From Thermoplasmata archaeon (GTDB taxonomy: Archaea > Thermoplasmatota > Thermoplasmata > Lutacidiplasmatales > UBA184): a stretch of DNA of 24,561 nt. The notes under the pieces were generated by a model. That model saw only the letters and a list, made by a program, of their open reading frames with translations, made no database searches and had not been told where the DNA came from. The DNA lies in the NCBI GenBank assembly GCA_021828085.1, contig JAKATE010000010.1:1-24561 (forward strand), given 5' to 3'. Below, piece by piece: positions 8,882 through 17,981 of this stretch. A program made the translations under genes and the position numbers. Positions within the stretch are counted from its first letter, which is position 1; each line of letters starts with the position of its first letter.

Positions 8882-9011
8882 GGGCGGGCGGCCGCTCCCC
8901 GCTCCTTCCCAGGCAAGGGCGCAGCGGCCTCCCTTCGCGCGAGAACGCCCTGTTCGGGACCCGGGTCGCTTTCCCGCCCTCGGCAAGGTCTCCGGCCCTT
9001 GAGCCGGGAAA

Positions 9012-9019
9012 GGTTAAGG
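9012..9019 (+). promoter_or_regulatory. TATA box for the lipid-synthesis operon
   Basis: GGTTAAGG is centred about 27 nt upstream of the GTG at 9043, predicting a leaderless transcript. This decides the start of the UbiA-family gene. Confidence 0.6.
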
Positions 9020-9042
9020 GGACCCTCCGAGGTCCGGCCCTT

Positions 9043-9918
9043 GTGGGCCCCTACCTCAGGCTGCTGCGGCCGGGCAACAGCCTCATCGGTCTGGTCGGGA
9101 CCGTGGTCGGCGGTTACGCGGTCTACGGCTTCAGCGCCCTGGGCGGATGGAGACCCCTCCTCACCCTCCTCCTCGCCGGGCTGACCACCTTCCTCGTCAC
9201 CGGTGCCGGCAACGTGCTCAATGACTTCACCGACCGGGACGAGGACAAGGTCAACCATCCGGAGCGCCCCATCCCCTCGGGGGAGATCGGGGCGGACTCG
9301 GCAAGGCGCTACGCCCTCACCCTCTTCGTGGCCTCCCCCTTCCCCCTTCTGCTCGCCGGTTTCCTGGCCCCCTCGGGCTGGGAGCTTTCCGGAGGGCTCC
9401 TCCCCCTAGGTCTCTGGGCGCTCGCCGTGGCCCTGCTGCTTTCGTACGAGGGTTACACGAAGGCTCGCGGACTGGCCGGCAACGCGACGGTGGCGTTCCT
9501 CACCGGGGAGGTCTTCCTCTTCGGCGCCGCCGTGGTGGGGCGGCCGCTCAGCGCGCTCGCGCTCACCGGGATGGCCGCGCTCGCGACGCTCTCCCGCGAG
9601 GTGATAAAGGACATGGAGGACCTCGAGGGGGACCTGAGCCGGAAGACGCTTCCGCGTACGCTCGGGCTTCGGACCTCCTCCGTCGTCGCCCGGGCAAGTG
9701 TTGCCCTTGCTCTGGCCCTGAGCCCGGTCCCGCTACTGACCTTCCTCCCCTTCGGCTCGGGCGCGTCCATTATCTACCTGGTCCTGGTGCTGGCCAGCGA
9801 CGTGGTCTTCGTCGGGTCGGTCCTCGGCCTTCCCGGCCGGCTGCATGAGGGGCAGACGCTGTCGAAGGTGGCGATGGTCCTCGCCCTGGGAGCCTTCCTG
9901 GGAGCCGCGTTCCGATGA
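9043..9918 (+). CDS. Digeranylgeranylglyceryl phosphate synthase (UbiA family)
   Basis: The enzyme attaches the second geranylgeranyl chain to geranylgeranylglyceryl phosphate, giving unsaturated archaetidic acid, at the membrane. The 291-residue protein is a UbiA prenyltransferase with about eight to nine helices and both Asp-rich motifs: NDxxDxxxD at 60-68 (NDFTDRDED) followed by NHPERPIPSG, and DxxDxxxD at 190-197 (DMEDLEGD). The specific role is supported by the next gene, which makes its substrate. GTG 9043 is preferred over an open frame reaching 8839, because the family begins directly with an RLLRPGN-type segment and a TATA box lies 27 nt upstream. Its TGA overlaps the GGGP synthase ATG. 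Other UbiA roles (menaquinone, heme O) are less likely in this setting. Confidence 0.93.
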   Translation: MGPYLRLLRPGNSLIGLVGTVVGGYAVYGFSALGGWRPLLTLLLAGLTTFLVTGAGNVLNDFTDRDEDKVNHPERPIPSGEIGADSARRYALTLFVASPFPLLLAGFLAPSGWELSGGLLPLGLWALAVALLLSYEGYTKARGLAGNATVAFLTGEVFLFGAAVVGRPLSALALTGMAALATLSREVIKDMEDLEGDLSRKTLPRTLGLRTSSVVARASVALALALSPVPLLTFLPFGSGASIIYLVLVLASDVVFVGSVLGLPGRLHEGQTLSKVAMVLALGAFLGAAFR

Positions 9919-10709
9919 GCGATCCTCCCGCCCGGTCTCCACCCCCCTCGGGGCGCTTCCGGCCGTTCCTGCCTTGGCTCCAGAGCCAGCTGCGCGCGGG
10001 ACCGTTGCACTTCACCCTCCTGGACCCGGAGAAGACCCCCGGGGAGCGGGCGGGGATCGTCGCGCGCCAGGCGGAGCGGCTGGGCACCCACGTCATCCTT
10101 CTCGGCGGCTCCACCGGCATCCGGCCCGAAGGCATGGGGGAGGCGGCGGACGCCATCCACGCCTCCACCCGGCTCCCGGTCGTGGTCTTCCCCCAGGGCG
10201 CCGAGTCGATCACCCCGCGCGCGGACGCGCTGCTCTGGATGAGCCTGCTGAACTCCCGGAGCCTCCGGTGGGTCATCCGGACGCACGCGGCCAGCTCGTT
10301 GCTGGTCCGCCGTCTGGGGATCCCCACCGTGGGACTGGGGTATCTCATCATCGCCCCCGGCATGAAGGTCGGAGAGGTCGGGGAGGCCGACCCCGTCCCG
10401 CGCGACCGGCCGGACCTCGCCGCCGGGTGGGCGCTCGCCGCCCAGTACCTGGGCATGCCGCTCATCTACCTCGAGGCCGGCTCGGGCGCCCCGGAACCGG
10501 TCCCAGCCGCGGTCGTCCGTGCCGTCCGTGAGGTCCTCGAGGTCCCGCTCCTCGTCGGAGGGGGCATCCGCCGGTCCGAGCAGGCCCGGGGGCTCCTCGA
10601 CGCCGGGGCCCAGGTGCTCGTGACCGGGACCGTCGTGGAGGAGGAGGGGGAGACCCCGCTACGGGCGATCATCGAAGAGGTGAACCGGCGTCGTGTCGTC
10701 GCATCCTGA
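9915..10709 (+). CDS. Geranylgeranylglyceryl phosphate synthase
   Basis: This TIM-barrel enzyme forms the first ether bond of archaeal lipids, joining sn-glycerol-1-phosphate to geranylgeranyl diphosphate. The 264 residues show the family motifs: LHFTLLDPEKTP (31-42, with the Mg-binding Asp37), ILLGGSTG (61-68), LLWMSLLNS (106-114), the substrate-binding YLEAGSGAP (185-193), LLVGGGIRRSEQA (212-224) and VLVTGTVVEEE. The WMSLLNS segment resembles group II enzymes. The N-terminal ~18 residues are Pro-rich and non-conserved. The ATG overlaps the UbiA stop by ATGA, with GGGAG at 9900-9904 as ribosome-binding site, so the two consecutive enzymes of the pathway are co-translated. Confidence 0.96.
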   Translation: MSDPPARSPPPSGRFRPFLPWLQSQLRAGPLHFTLLDPEKTPGERAGIVARQAERLGTHVILLGGSTGIRPEGMGEAADAIHASTRLPVVVFPQGAESITPRADALLWMSLLNSRSLRWVIRTHAASSLLVRRLGIPTVGLGYLIIAPGMKVGEVGEADPVPRDRPDLAAGWALAAQYLGMPLIYLEAGSGAPEPVPAAVVRAVREVLEVPLLVGGGIRRSEQARGLLDAGAQVLVTGTVVEEEGETPLRAIIEEVNRRRVVAS

Positions 10710-12543
10710 GCCCGGGGCCCCCCAGACACGGGAGAAGCAGTACAACCCGCACCGCCGGAGCAGCCGCTTCCGGATGCGCGCGCCCGGGGCCGGTCTGAGC
10801 GCGCTGGGGGTCCTTGCGCTGAGCGTCGTCCTCGCCTTCTTGGCCTTCCTTCCGCCAGTCGGCTGGCCGGTCCCGGCCTGGGGGACGGGCGCGGGGATCC
10901 TCGTCGGCTGGAGCCTCTTCGCGATCCCGCTGCTGGCGGGGGCGTTCATCACCTACCCTCTGGGCCAGGGCGCACAGGCCAGCTTCACCCTCCGCCGTTC
11001 GCTCTTCCTCGCCCTCACGTCGGCGGCGGTCTTCACCGGGATGCTCATCCTCTGGAGGCTCGGCTCCATGGCCCTGGGCTACCTCAGCGTCGAAGGGGTG
11101 CTCCTCCTGGGGTTCTCCGTGACGTTCTGGTTCCGGCTGATCGTCCTTGAGCCGCTCCTCGAAGGCCGGCGGAGCTACGCGCTGCTGGTCGGCCTGGTCA
11201 CCCCTCTCCTCGGGATGGCCGGGACCTTCGGCCTCGAAGGCCTGACCCTCCTTCGGGTCGCGGAGGCCGTCCTCTTCCTCGCCCTCTCCTTCCTTGCCGC
11301 GGCGGCGGTGCTCTGGGTCACCGACCGGCCCATGCGCAGGGAGTTCGGCACCGGCGGAGTGACGCTGCTGCAGCCGCTGATGGCCCACATGAACCATCGC
11401 GACCCCCAGGGCCAGGCCCGGATGGAGGCCTTCTTCGAGAGCGTCTCCATCGAGGAGGACCTCCGGCTGGACTTGGTCTACTTCGAGACCGAGGGGAACG
11501 CCCCGGTGGTGCTGGTCGCCCCTTCGGTCCATCCGGGGCCCTTTGCCGCCCTCGGATCGAGCGACCTACCCGCGAAGCTCGCGCGGGGGCTGGGCGACGG
11601 GAAAGGGCTCCGGGTGCTCGTCCCCCATTCGCCTTCCACGCACGACCAGGACATTCCCACCACCGCCGAGCTGGAGAAGGTGGTGCGGACCGCCCGCGAG
11701 CTGCTCCCCGACCTCTCGGCCGGGGGCACGCGGGCGAGCCCGCTGGTGGAGCCCCGTCCCGGCTCGCTGGTCCGAGCGCAGGTGCTCGGCGATGCAGTGC
11801 TCCTGGTCCTGACCCAGGCCCCTGCCCCCACGGACGACATCGACTACGCGTTGGCCGAGCTCCTCCGGGAGGAGGCCTCCCGGCTCGGCCTCTCCCGGGT
11901 GGCGATCCTGGACGCCCACAACTCCTTCGTCGAGCATCACGGGGATGTCCCCTTCGGCTCGCCCACCGGCTTCCGCATCCTCGAGGACGGGAAGGCCGCG
12001 CTTCGCCAGGCGATCGCGGAAACCCGGGAGGGGACGATCCGGGTCGGTCTCGGTGCCAAGGGCGGGTTCACCCCGGAGCTGGATGGGATCGCCGGGGAGG
12101 GGCTCAAGGTCCTCGTCGTCGAGGCGGCCGGGCGCCGGACCGCGTATGCTCTCTTCGATGCGAACAACCTCTACCAGGGGCTGCGGGACCCGCTCGTACG
12201 GGTGATGCGGGAGAGCGTCGAGGACGCCGAGGTCTTCACCACGGACAACCACGTGGTGCACGAGGTCCGGGGAGCCGTCAACACCCTCGGGGAGCGCCGG
12301 AGCCTGGAGGAGCTCTCACAGGACCTTCGGGAGACGCTCCGCGCGGCGCTGGCGGACCTGCGCCCCGCCCGGGTCCGCGCGGCCGGACGCCGGATCGGGC
12401 CGGTGAAGGTGCTCGGGCCGGGGACCACCGATCGGCTCATGACCTCGCTCGCCGACAGCTTCCTCTTGTTCGGGGTGTATTTCCCGGTGAGCCTGCTGAC
12501 GCTCCTTCTCGCCGGGACGCTCGTGCTCGCCTGGTTCCGGTAG
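10693..12543 (+). CDS. DUF2070 membrane protein, putative lipid hydrolase
   Basis: A 616-residue archaeal membrane protein. Residues ~35-210 form about six helices, ~215-575 a large soluble domain, and a final helix ends the chain. The soluble domain carries the DUF2070 hallmarks: VAPSVHPGPFAALGSSDLP (His280), PHSPSTHDQDIP (His312, His317, Asp318), ILDAHNSF (Asp407, His409) and FTTDNHVVHEV (Asp518, His520, His523). The spread of conserved His/Asp looks like a metal-dependent hydrolase; from memory the family has been linked to neutral ceramidases, which I cannot check here. GTG 10693 overlaps the GGGP synthase end by 17 nt and has a strong GAGGTGAA site (10677-10684) at 8-nt spacing, so it is coupled to lipid synthesis. 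A role in lipid turnover or dephosphorylation is inference. Confidence 0.88.
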   Translation: MSSHPEPGAPQTREKQYNPHRRSSRFRMRAPGAGLSALGVLALSVVLAFLAFLPPVGWPVPAWGTGAGILVGWSLFAIPLLAGAFITYPLGQGAQASFTLRRSLFLALTSAAVFTGMLILWRLGSMALGYLSVEGVLLLGFSVTFWFRLIVLEPLLEGRRSYALLVGLVTPLLGMAGTFGLEGLTLLRVAEAVLFLALSFLAAAAVLWVTDRPMRREFGTGGVTLLQPLMAHMNHRDPQGQARMEAFFESVSIEEDLRLDLVYFETEGNAPVVLVAPSVHPGPFAALGSSDLPAKLARGLGDGKGLRVLVPHSPSTHDQDIPTTAELEKVVRTARELLPDLSAGGTRASPLVEPRPGSLVRAQVLGDAVLLVLTQAPAPTDDIDYALAELLREEASRLGLSRVAILDAHNSFVEHHGDVPFGSPTGFRILEDGKAALRQAIAETREGTIRVGLGAKGGFTPELDGIAGEGLKVLVVEAAGRRTAYALFDANNLYQGLRDPLVRVMRESVEDAEVFTTDNHVVHEVRGAVNTLGERRSLEELSQDLRETLRAALADLRPARVRAAGRRIGPVKVLGPGTTDRLMTSLADSFLLFGVYFPVSLLTLLLAGTLVLAWFR

Positions 12544-12548
12544 CCGGG

Positions 12549-13669
12549 CTACTTGTCGCGCCAGCGGAACGCGAGCACCGCGCCGGCGAAGAAGACCGCG
12601 CTCAGGACGACCGTCACGAGGAGGTCCACGGCCGCCGCGCCCACGTTGTTGAACAGGAGGGCGTTGTTGATCCCTTCGATGACGTAGTACAGCGGGAGGA
12701 CGCGGGCCACCACGCCTAGCCAGGAGGGGAACTCCGAGACCGGGAAGAAGGTCCCGGCGAGGAACATCATCGGGAAGGTGATGAGGTTCCCCACCACCGC
12801 CGCGCTCTCGGGGTCCTTGGCCGTGGAGCCGGCGAGGAGGCCGAGGGAGGTGAAGAGCATCGGGCCGATGAGGAGGAAGGGGACCAGCATCCAGCTGAAG
12901 CCGACGTGGGCGCCGAAGATTAGCGCCCCGATGGCGATCATGATGAAGGCGCTCACCGCGGTGAGGACGATGTACCAGAGGATCGCGCTGAGCAGCCACT
13001 CGCCACGCGTGAGCGGGGTGAGGGAGAGCTGGCGGAAGATCTTCTCCTTCTTGTACTCCGAGGAGATGTTCACCATGGAGAACATCGGGCTCGTCAGCAC
13101 CGAGAACCCGATGAGCCCCGGGATGAGGTAGTCGATGTACGTGTACACCGCGCTCCCCACGTTGAGGCCCTGGTAGGAGATGTACGGCCTCGCCCCCGCG
13201 TTCACGAAGTTCATCTCCGTGATCGCCCCCTGGACCGCCCCCTCGACGATGCCGGCCGAGGCCCCCGTGGTCGGGTTGGTGTAGACCACCACGCGGACCG
13301 GTCGCGGCGGAAGGCCGGGGTTCTCGAGGTTGTAGGTGAGGTTCGCCTGGAACCCGGTCGGGATCACCAGCCCTGGCGTCCCCCCTTGGCCGGAGAGATA
13401 GCTCGAGAGATTGCCGACACCCGGGCCGACGAAGGAGAGCGAGAGCGCCCCGGTGCTGTTGAGGTAGCGGGTGAAGTTCTGGCTCGCCGGCGAGTGGCCG
13501 TCCAGGTCCTGCACGATGAGGCTGACCTTGCCGCTCCCGCCGTTGGAGAAGATGGCGCCGAAGAGCAGGATGAGGATCACCGGGAAGACGAGGGAGAAGA
13601 AGAGCCCCACGCGGCTGCGGAGATAGGTCCGGGCCAGGATCCGGAAGCTCAGGAAGATCCGGCGCGGGT

Positions 13670-13673
<4 letters not shown>
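12549..13673 (-). CDS. ABC-2 type exporter permease
   Basis: The 374-residue membrane half of an ABC exporter. One helix near the N-terminus (about 24-44, VGLFFSLVFPVILILLFGAI) is followed by a ~160-residue extracytoplasmic region rich in Asn/Thr/Gly, then five helices containing the typical ABC-2 segment SSEYKKEKIFRQLSLTPLTR, where the coupling helix meets the ATPase. PMMFLAGTFFPVSEFP and PLYYVIEGINNAL are also characteristic of this family. The ATG overlaps the ATPase stop (ATGA). Substrates of relatives include drugs, lipids and polysaccharides, and the one here cannot be deduced. It converges with the DUF2070 gene with only five bases between them. Confidence 0.94.
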
Positions 13674-14632
<959 letters not shown>

Positions 14633-14660
14633 GGGGGGCTGCTCGCCCAGCCGGGCCGTG

Positions 14661-14668
14661 GTATAAGT
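14661..14668 (-). promoter_or_regulatory. TATA box for the ABC exporter operon
   Basis: ACTTATAC on the minus strand is centred about 32 nt upstream of the ATG at 14632, allowing a leader of a few nucleotides. It faces away from the M20 promoter within a 110-nt divergent region. Confidence 0.6.
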
Positions 14669-14710
14669 GAATTGGCGGGGGGTCGGGAGGGTTGGGGGCC
14701 GGTGGGGGAG

Positions 14711-14718
14711 GGTTTTTG
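14711..14718 (+). promoter_or_regulatory. TATA-like box for the M20 gene
   Basis: A five-T run (14713-14717) is centred 28 nt before the ATG at 14743, predicting a leaderless transcript and supporting this start over one at 14692. Confidence 0.55.
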
Positions 14719-14742
14719 GCGTTCCGAGGGTCCCGCGCCCCG

Positions 14743-16362
14743 ATGAGCGCAACCCAACCGGCCCCGGCGGACGTGGAAGCGATTGGCGGGCCGGAGTCCT
14801 TCGAGCTCCTGTCCCGGCTCGTCGAGCTCGCGCCGACCAACTTGGAGGACCCGGCGCATGGTCGGGAAGAGAAGCGCCATTACCCGGAGACGGCGGAGCT
14901 GCTGCTCCGGACCGCGAAGGCCTGGGGGCTGCGGGCCCGTCTTTGGGACGCCCAGCAGGGCCTTCCCGACGGCGCGAAAAGGTTCGTCTCCCCCCGGCCG
15001 AACGTCATCGTGGAGCTCGGCCCGCCCGGGCCGCCGAGCCTTCTCCTCCTGGCCCACTTCGACGTCGTGCCGGTCCCCAGCGAGCAGCGGGAGCGCTGGC
15101 ACTCGCCCCCCCATCAGCTCACGGTGCGGTCGGACGGGCGCTGGTATGGGCGGGGGACCAACGACGACCTCGGGAGCGGTGTTGTGGGGACGCTCACCGC
15201 ACTGCGCACTCTCGCCCGCGAGGGGGGTCCACAGGTGGGGGTCCGTCTCATCCTCTCCCCCGACGAGGAGACCGGAGGCGTGGGAGGGATTGAGGCGCTC
15301 CTCGCCCATGACCAACTGCTCCCCGAAGGCTCCCCCGAGCGTTTCCTGGTCGGCGAGGCCGCCCTCCTCCCCGACGGCTCCCCCTACGTCTCCGCTGGGT
15401 CGAGCGGGGCCACATTCCTGGACATCACCCGAGACCCTCCGGGGTCGTTGGGAGGGTTCGTCGAACTGGCGGCCGGTATGGTGGGTGCCCGCGACGAGGC
15501 CGACCGCTGGGTCTCCTCCCTTCCCAGCCCGGACCACCCCAATGGCGGGGGCCCTCACCCCACCATCCACGGTCGAGCGACCCTGACCGGATGGGAAATG
15601 CGCTCCGGCACTGCCACCCCCCGCGAAGGCGGGGTTCGGCTGCTTCACCTCCGGGCGGAGTCCGACGCCGCGAACCAGATCGCCGGTGCGGTCACCCTGG
15701 AATGGGACGGGCCGGCCGGGAGCGGAGAGGCGCTCCAGCGTTGGGTTCGCGCCGAGGTACGTCCGCCCTTCTCGGTGCGCCCCCTGCCGTCCCGGGGGAC
15801 CCAGGGGGGCCTCCAAGTCGTCGGCAGGGCCGGTCACGCCGGCTATCCGCATCGCGCCTCCAACCCGGTCGAGGAGACCGTTCGCCTCCTCACCGGGGCC
15901 CTCCGGGCCCATCTCGCGGAAGATTCCGCCCTTCTTTCCGGGACGCTGACGCTGGACCTCCGGAGCCCTCCAGAGTTCACCTCGAAGGAGACGCTCTCCC
16001 GGTTCGACGCGTACTTCCGGACGGTCCAGCAGAGGCTGCCCGGCGCCAGGTACAGCGCCCCCGAGCCCCGCCGGAGGGCGGGGTACTATCTGCCCGCGGA
16101 CCACCCCTTCCTCGCCCGGGTGCAGAAGGTCTACCAGCAGGTCTCGCACCGGCCGGTGGGGATCTACGGGGAGTACGGGGGGACGGACGCGAGCGCCCTC
16201 CGGGAGCTCAAGACCCCCCGGGGAGAGCCGCTCCCGGCGGTCGTCTTCGGCTCCATGGATGAGTCCGCCCACATCCATGACGCCGAGGAGAGCCTGCTGC
16301 CGTCGCTCCTCGGGGAGGTGGAGCGCCTCCTGGTGACGCTCGTCCGGGAGTGGAAGAACTGA
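14743..16362 (+). CDS. M20-family metallohydrolase, extra-long
   Basis: A 539-residue zinc hydrolase of the M20 peptidase/deacylase clan. Metal-site motifs are in order: LLAHFDVVP (His105, catalytic Asp107), GRGTNDDLGSG (bridging Asp141), DEETGG (general base Glu175, Glu176), GEAALLPDG (likely ligand Glu205), and the final His in DESAHIHDAEE. GRAGHAGYPHRASNP marks the lid/dimerisation domain. Two features are unusual: the chain is over 100 residues longer than typical ~400-residue members because the central domain is enlarged, and the common Lys after the bridging Asp (DxKG) is Leu here. The substrate may be a peptide, an acylated amino acid or a succinyl-diaminopimelate-like compound; sequence does not decide. 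It is divergently transcribed from the ABC exporter. Confidence 0.88.
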   Translation: MSATQPAPADVEAIGGPESFELLSRLVELAPTNLEDPAHGREEKRHYPETAELLLRTAKAWGLRARLWDAQQGLPDGAKRFVSPRPNVIVELGPPGPPSLLLLAHFDVVPVPSEQRERWHSPPHQLTVRSDGRWYGRGTNDDLGSGVVGTLTALRTLAREGGPQVGVRLILSPDEETGGVGGIEALLAHDQLLPEGSPERFLVGEAALLPDGSPYVSAGSSGATFLDITRDPPGSLGGFVELAAGMVGARDEADRWVSSLPSPDHPNGGGPHPTIHGRATLTGWEMRSGTATPREGGVRLLHLRAESDAANQIAGAVTLEWDGPAGSGEALQRWVRAEVRPPFSVRPLPSRGTQGGLQVVGRAGHAGYPHRASNPVEETVRLLTGALRAHLAEDSALLSGTLTLDLRSPPEFTSKETLSRFDAYFRTVQQRLPGARYSAPEPRRRAGYYLPADHPFLARVQKVYQQVSHRPVGIYGEYGGTDASALRELKTPRGEPLPAVVFGSMDESAHIHDAEESLLPSLLGEVERLLVTLVREWKN

Positions 16363-16405
16363 ACCGGAGCGATCGGAACGCCCGTGCGTCGCTCCGGACC
16401 GGTCC

Positions 16406-16594
16406 TCAGCCCGGGGACGTGCAGCAGGTGCAGCTCTCCTTCATGCAGTCGCCGCGGAAGGTGTGCGTGCACTCCTTGCAGGTGCAGTACGAGGCGTAGA
16501 CCGTGGCCGAGGCCTTGTGCTGCCGGTGGTACATCTCCCGGAGCATCTGGTAGTACTGGATGTCCCGGAAGTTCTCCACGTTCCCCGGCGCCAT
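16406..16594 (-). CDS. Small Cys-rich putative metal-binding protein
   Basis: A 62-residue protein with no family I recognise. Its N-terminal half is a polar, probably helical segment rich in Tyr/Gln/Arg/His (FRDIQYYQMLREMYHRQHKA). The C-terminal 26 residues carry seven cysteines at 37, 39, 42, 50, 55, 57 and 58 (CTCKEC, then DCMKESCTCC), with His44 between. This spacing suits binding of zinc, iron-sulfur or copper. Evidence that it is a gene: its amino-acid composition is unlike the Arg/Pro-rich shadow frames, and a TATA-like GGGATTAG box is centred 28 nt before the ATG. It stands alone between M20 and CarS, divergent from CarS. Metal storage, a zinc-ribbon partner subunit or a redox role are all possible. 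Confidence 0.65.
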   Translation of the reverse strand: MAPGNVENFRDIQYYQMLREMYHRQHKASATVYASYCTCKECTHTFRGDCMKESCTCCTSPG

Positions 16595-16617
16595 TGGCTC
16601 GCGCGAGGGTCGGCCGC

Positions 16618-16625
16618 TCTAATCC
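16618..16625 (-). promoter_or_regulatory. TATA-like box for the Cys-rich small protein
   Basis: GGATTAGA on the minus strand is centred 28 nt upstream of the ATG at 16594, the same geometry as other leaderless genes here, and is the main support that the small gene is expressed. Confidence 0.5.
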
Positions 16626-16686
16626 CTTTCGTGGAGCCGAGCCGCGACCCGACCCCGTCGGCAGAGGAGGGCATCCTCCGAAGAAG

Positions 16687-16694
16687 CCATAAGA
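16687..16694 (+). promoter_or_regulatory. TATA-like box for the carS-pyrE-endA operon
   Basis: CCATAAGA is centred about 27 nt before the GTG at 16717, predicting a leaderless transcript and fixing the CarS start. Confidence 0.55.
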
Positions 16695-16716
16695 CCGGAG
16701 CCCCCCGTCCCGCCTC

Positions 16717-17304
16717 GTGGCCCTGCTCGAGCTGTTCGCCTCGTCGCTCTGGGTGCTGATCCCGGCGTTCTCCGCGAACGCCCTGGCCACCCTCTCCCGG
16801 GGCAGGGGGCCGCCCATGGATTTCAACCGCTCCTGGTCGGGGGACCGGCAGAGGCTGCTCGGGAGGTCGAAGACCTGGACCGGTTTCTTCCTTGGGGGGA
16901 CCCTGGGGGCTCTGGTCGGCCTCGTCCAGGCGGTCCTGATCCTGGCCGCCCCTCCGTCGCTGGCCATCGTGCCGGCCTTCGGTCCGACCGTGGCCGCTTC
17001 GATCGCCCCGGTCCTCACCCTGACCTTTGGTGCCATGGTGGGCGACGCCGTCGGTTCGTTCCTCAAGCGTCGGCAGGGTCTCACCAGCAGCGCCCCCGCT
17101 CCCCTCCTTGACCAGTGGCCCCTCCTGCTCGTCCCCATGGGGCTGCTCGCCCTCCTCTATCCCTCCCTCTTCACCGTGGCGTTCTTCCCGTCGCTCCTCC
17201 CGGGGGTGATCACGCTCCTCTGGGTGCTGCTCGTCACCCTCTTCCTTCACACCGGCTTCAACTGGCTCGCGTATCTTATCCGCGTGAAGAGCGTCCCGTG
17301 GTGA
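16717..17304 (+). CDS. carS: CDP-archaeol synthase
   Basis: CarS transfers CMP from CTP to unsaturated archaetidic acid, giving the CDP-archaeol from which polar archaeal lipids are made. The 195-residue integral membrane protein has about five helices and the family pattern: PAFSANALATLSRGRGPPMD near the start, the conserved basic segment RLLGRSKTWTGFFLGG (~47-62), and FGAMVGDAVGSFLKRRQG (~104-121), which holds the catalytic Asp. It therefore acts after the UbiA and GGGP synthase enzymes encoded at 9043-10709. GTG 16717 is directly supported by the TATA spacing. Its TGA overlaps the likely GTG of pyrE. Confidence 0.94.
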   Translation: MALLELFASSLWVLIPAFSANALATLSRGRGPPMDFNRSWSGDRQRLLGRSKTWTGFFLGGTLGALVGLVQAVLILAAPPSLAIVPAFGPTVAASIAPVLTLTFGAMVGDAVGSFLKRRQGLTSSAPAPLLDQWPLLLVPMGLLALLYPSLFTVAFFPSLLPGVITLLWVLLVTLFLHTGFNWLAYLIRVKSVPW

Positions 17305-17981
17305 GCCCCATGCCGAAGACCGAGGAACCCGTCGCCCCGGAGGCCGAGGTCGCCGAGATCCTGATCCGGCTGGGGGCGGTGACACTCTCGCCGCGGGAGC
17401 CCTACACCTGGAGCTCAGGGGTCCGTTCCCCCATCTATTGTGACAACCGACGGCTCCTCGGCCACCCGCGGGAGCGCTCCCGGATCGAGGACCTCTGGTC
17501 GCAGCTCATCCTCTCCCGCTCCCCCTCGGCGGAGGTTCTGGCGGCGGTGGCCACCGCCGGGATCCCCCACGCGGCCTACCTCTCCGAGCGTCTCGGCCTT
17601 CCGATGGTCTATGTGCGCTCCGGCGCCAAGGGTCACGGTCTCGGGAAGACGGTGGAGGGGGGACTGCGTCCGGGGGCCCGGGCGGTCATCATCGAGGACC
17701 TCTTCTCCAGCGGGGGCTCGACGCTGAACACCCGGGCGGAGCTCCTCAAGGCTGGCGCTCGCGTGGAGTCGGCCTGCGCCATCGTCTCCTACGGCCTCGC
17801 CGCCCAACGGGAGAGCTTCGAAGCGGTCTCCCTTCCCTGGTTCACGCTCACGAACCTGGGGGCGATCAAGGAGGCCGCGCTCCGCCTCGGCTCCCTCACC
17901 CAAGAGGAGCTCCGGCTGGTGGACCAGGGGATGGCCTCCGTCGAGCTGCAGCTCTCCCAGCGAGGAGCCCCCGTCGCATGA
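17301..17981 (+). CDS. pyrE: Orotate phosphoribosyltransferase
   Basis: PyrE joins orotate to PRPP to make OMP in de novo pyrimidine synthesis. The ~226-residue protein shows YTWSSGVRSPIYCDNR near the N-terminus (orotate contact region), the mobile catalytic loop in YVRSGAKGHGLGKTVEG, and the PRPP-binding motif VIIEDLFSSGGSTL. I favour GTG 17301, which overlaps the carS stop as GTGA like the other coupled genes here; ATG 17310, three codons on, is an equally reasonable alternative. The stop overlaps the endA ATG (ATGA). The link with lipid and tRNA genes is probably shared housekeeping expression, although CarS consumes CTP, a product of the pyrimidine pathway. Confidence 0.94.
   Translation: MSPMPKTEEPVAPEAEVAEILIRLGAVTLSPREPYTWSSGVRSPIYCDNRRLLGHPRERSRIEDLWSQLILSRSPSAEVLAAVATAGIPHAAYLSERLGLPMVYVRSGAKGHGLGKTVEGGLRPGARAVIIEDLFSSGGSTLNTRAELLKAGARVESACAIVSYGLAAQRESFEAVSLPWFTLTNLGAIKEAALRLGSLTQEELRLVDQGMASVELQLSQRGAPVA

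Noticed and set aside
8759..8986. N-terminal extension of the catalytic M16 frame
   Set aside because: Low-complexity Arg/Gly/Ser/Glu-rich sequence covering the TATA box and hairpin; M16 proteins begin just before the first conserved strand.
16666..16679. GGAGG-GCAT-CCTCC inverted repeat upstream of the carS TATA box
   Set aside because: Only 5-bp arms in GC-rich DNA, and no associated regulator; chance is likely.
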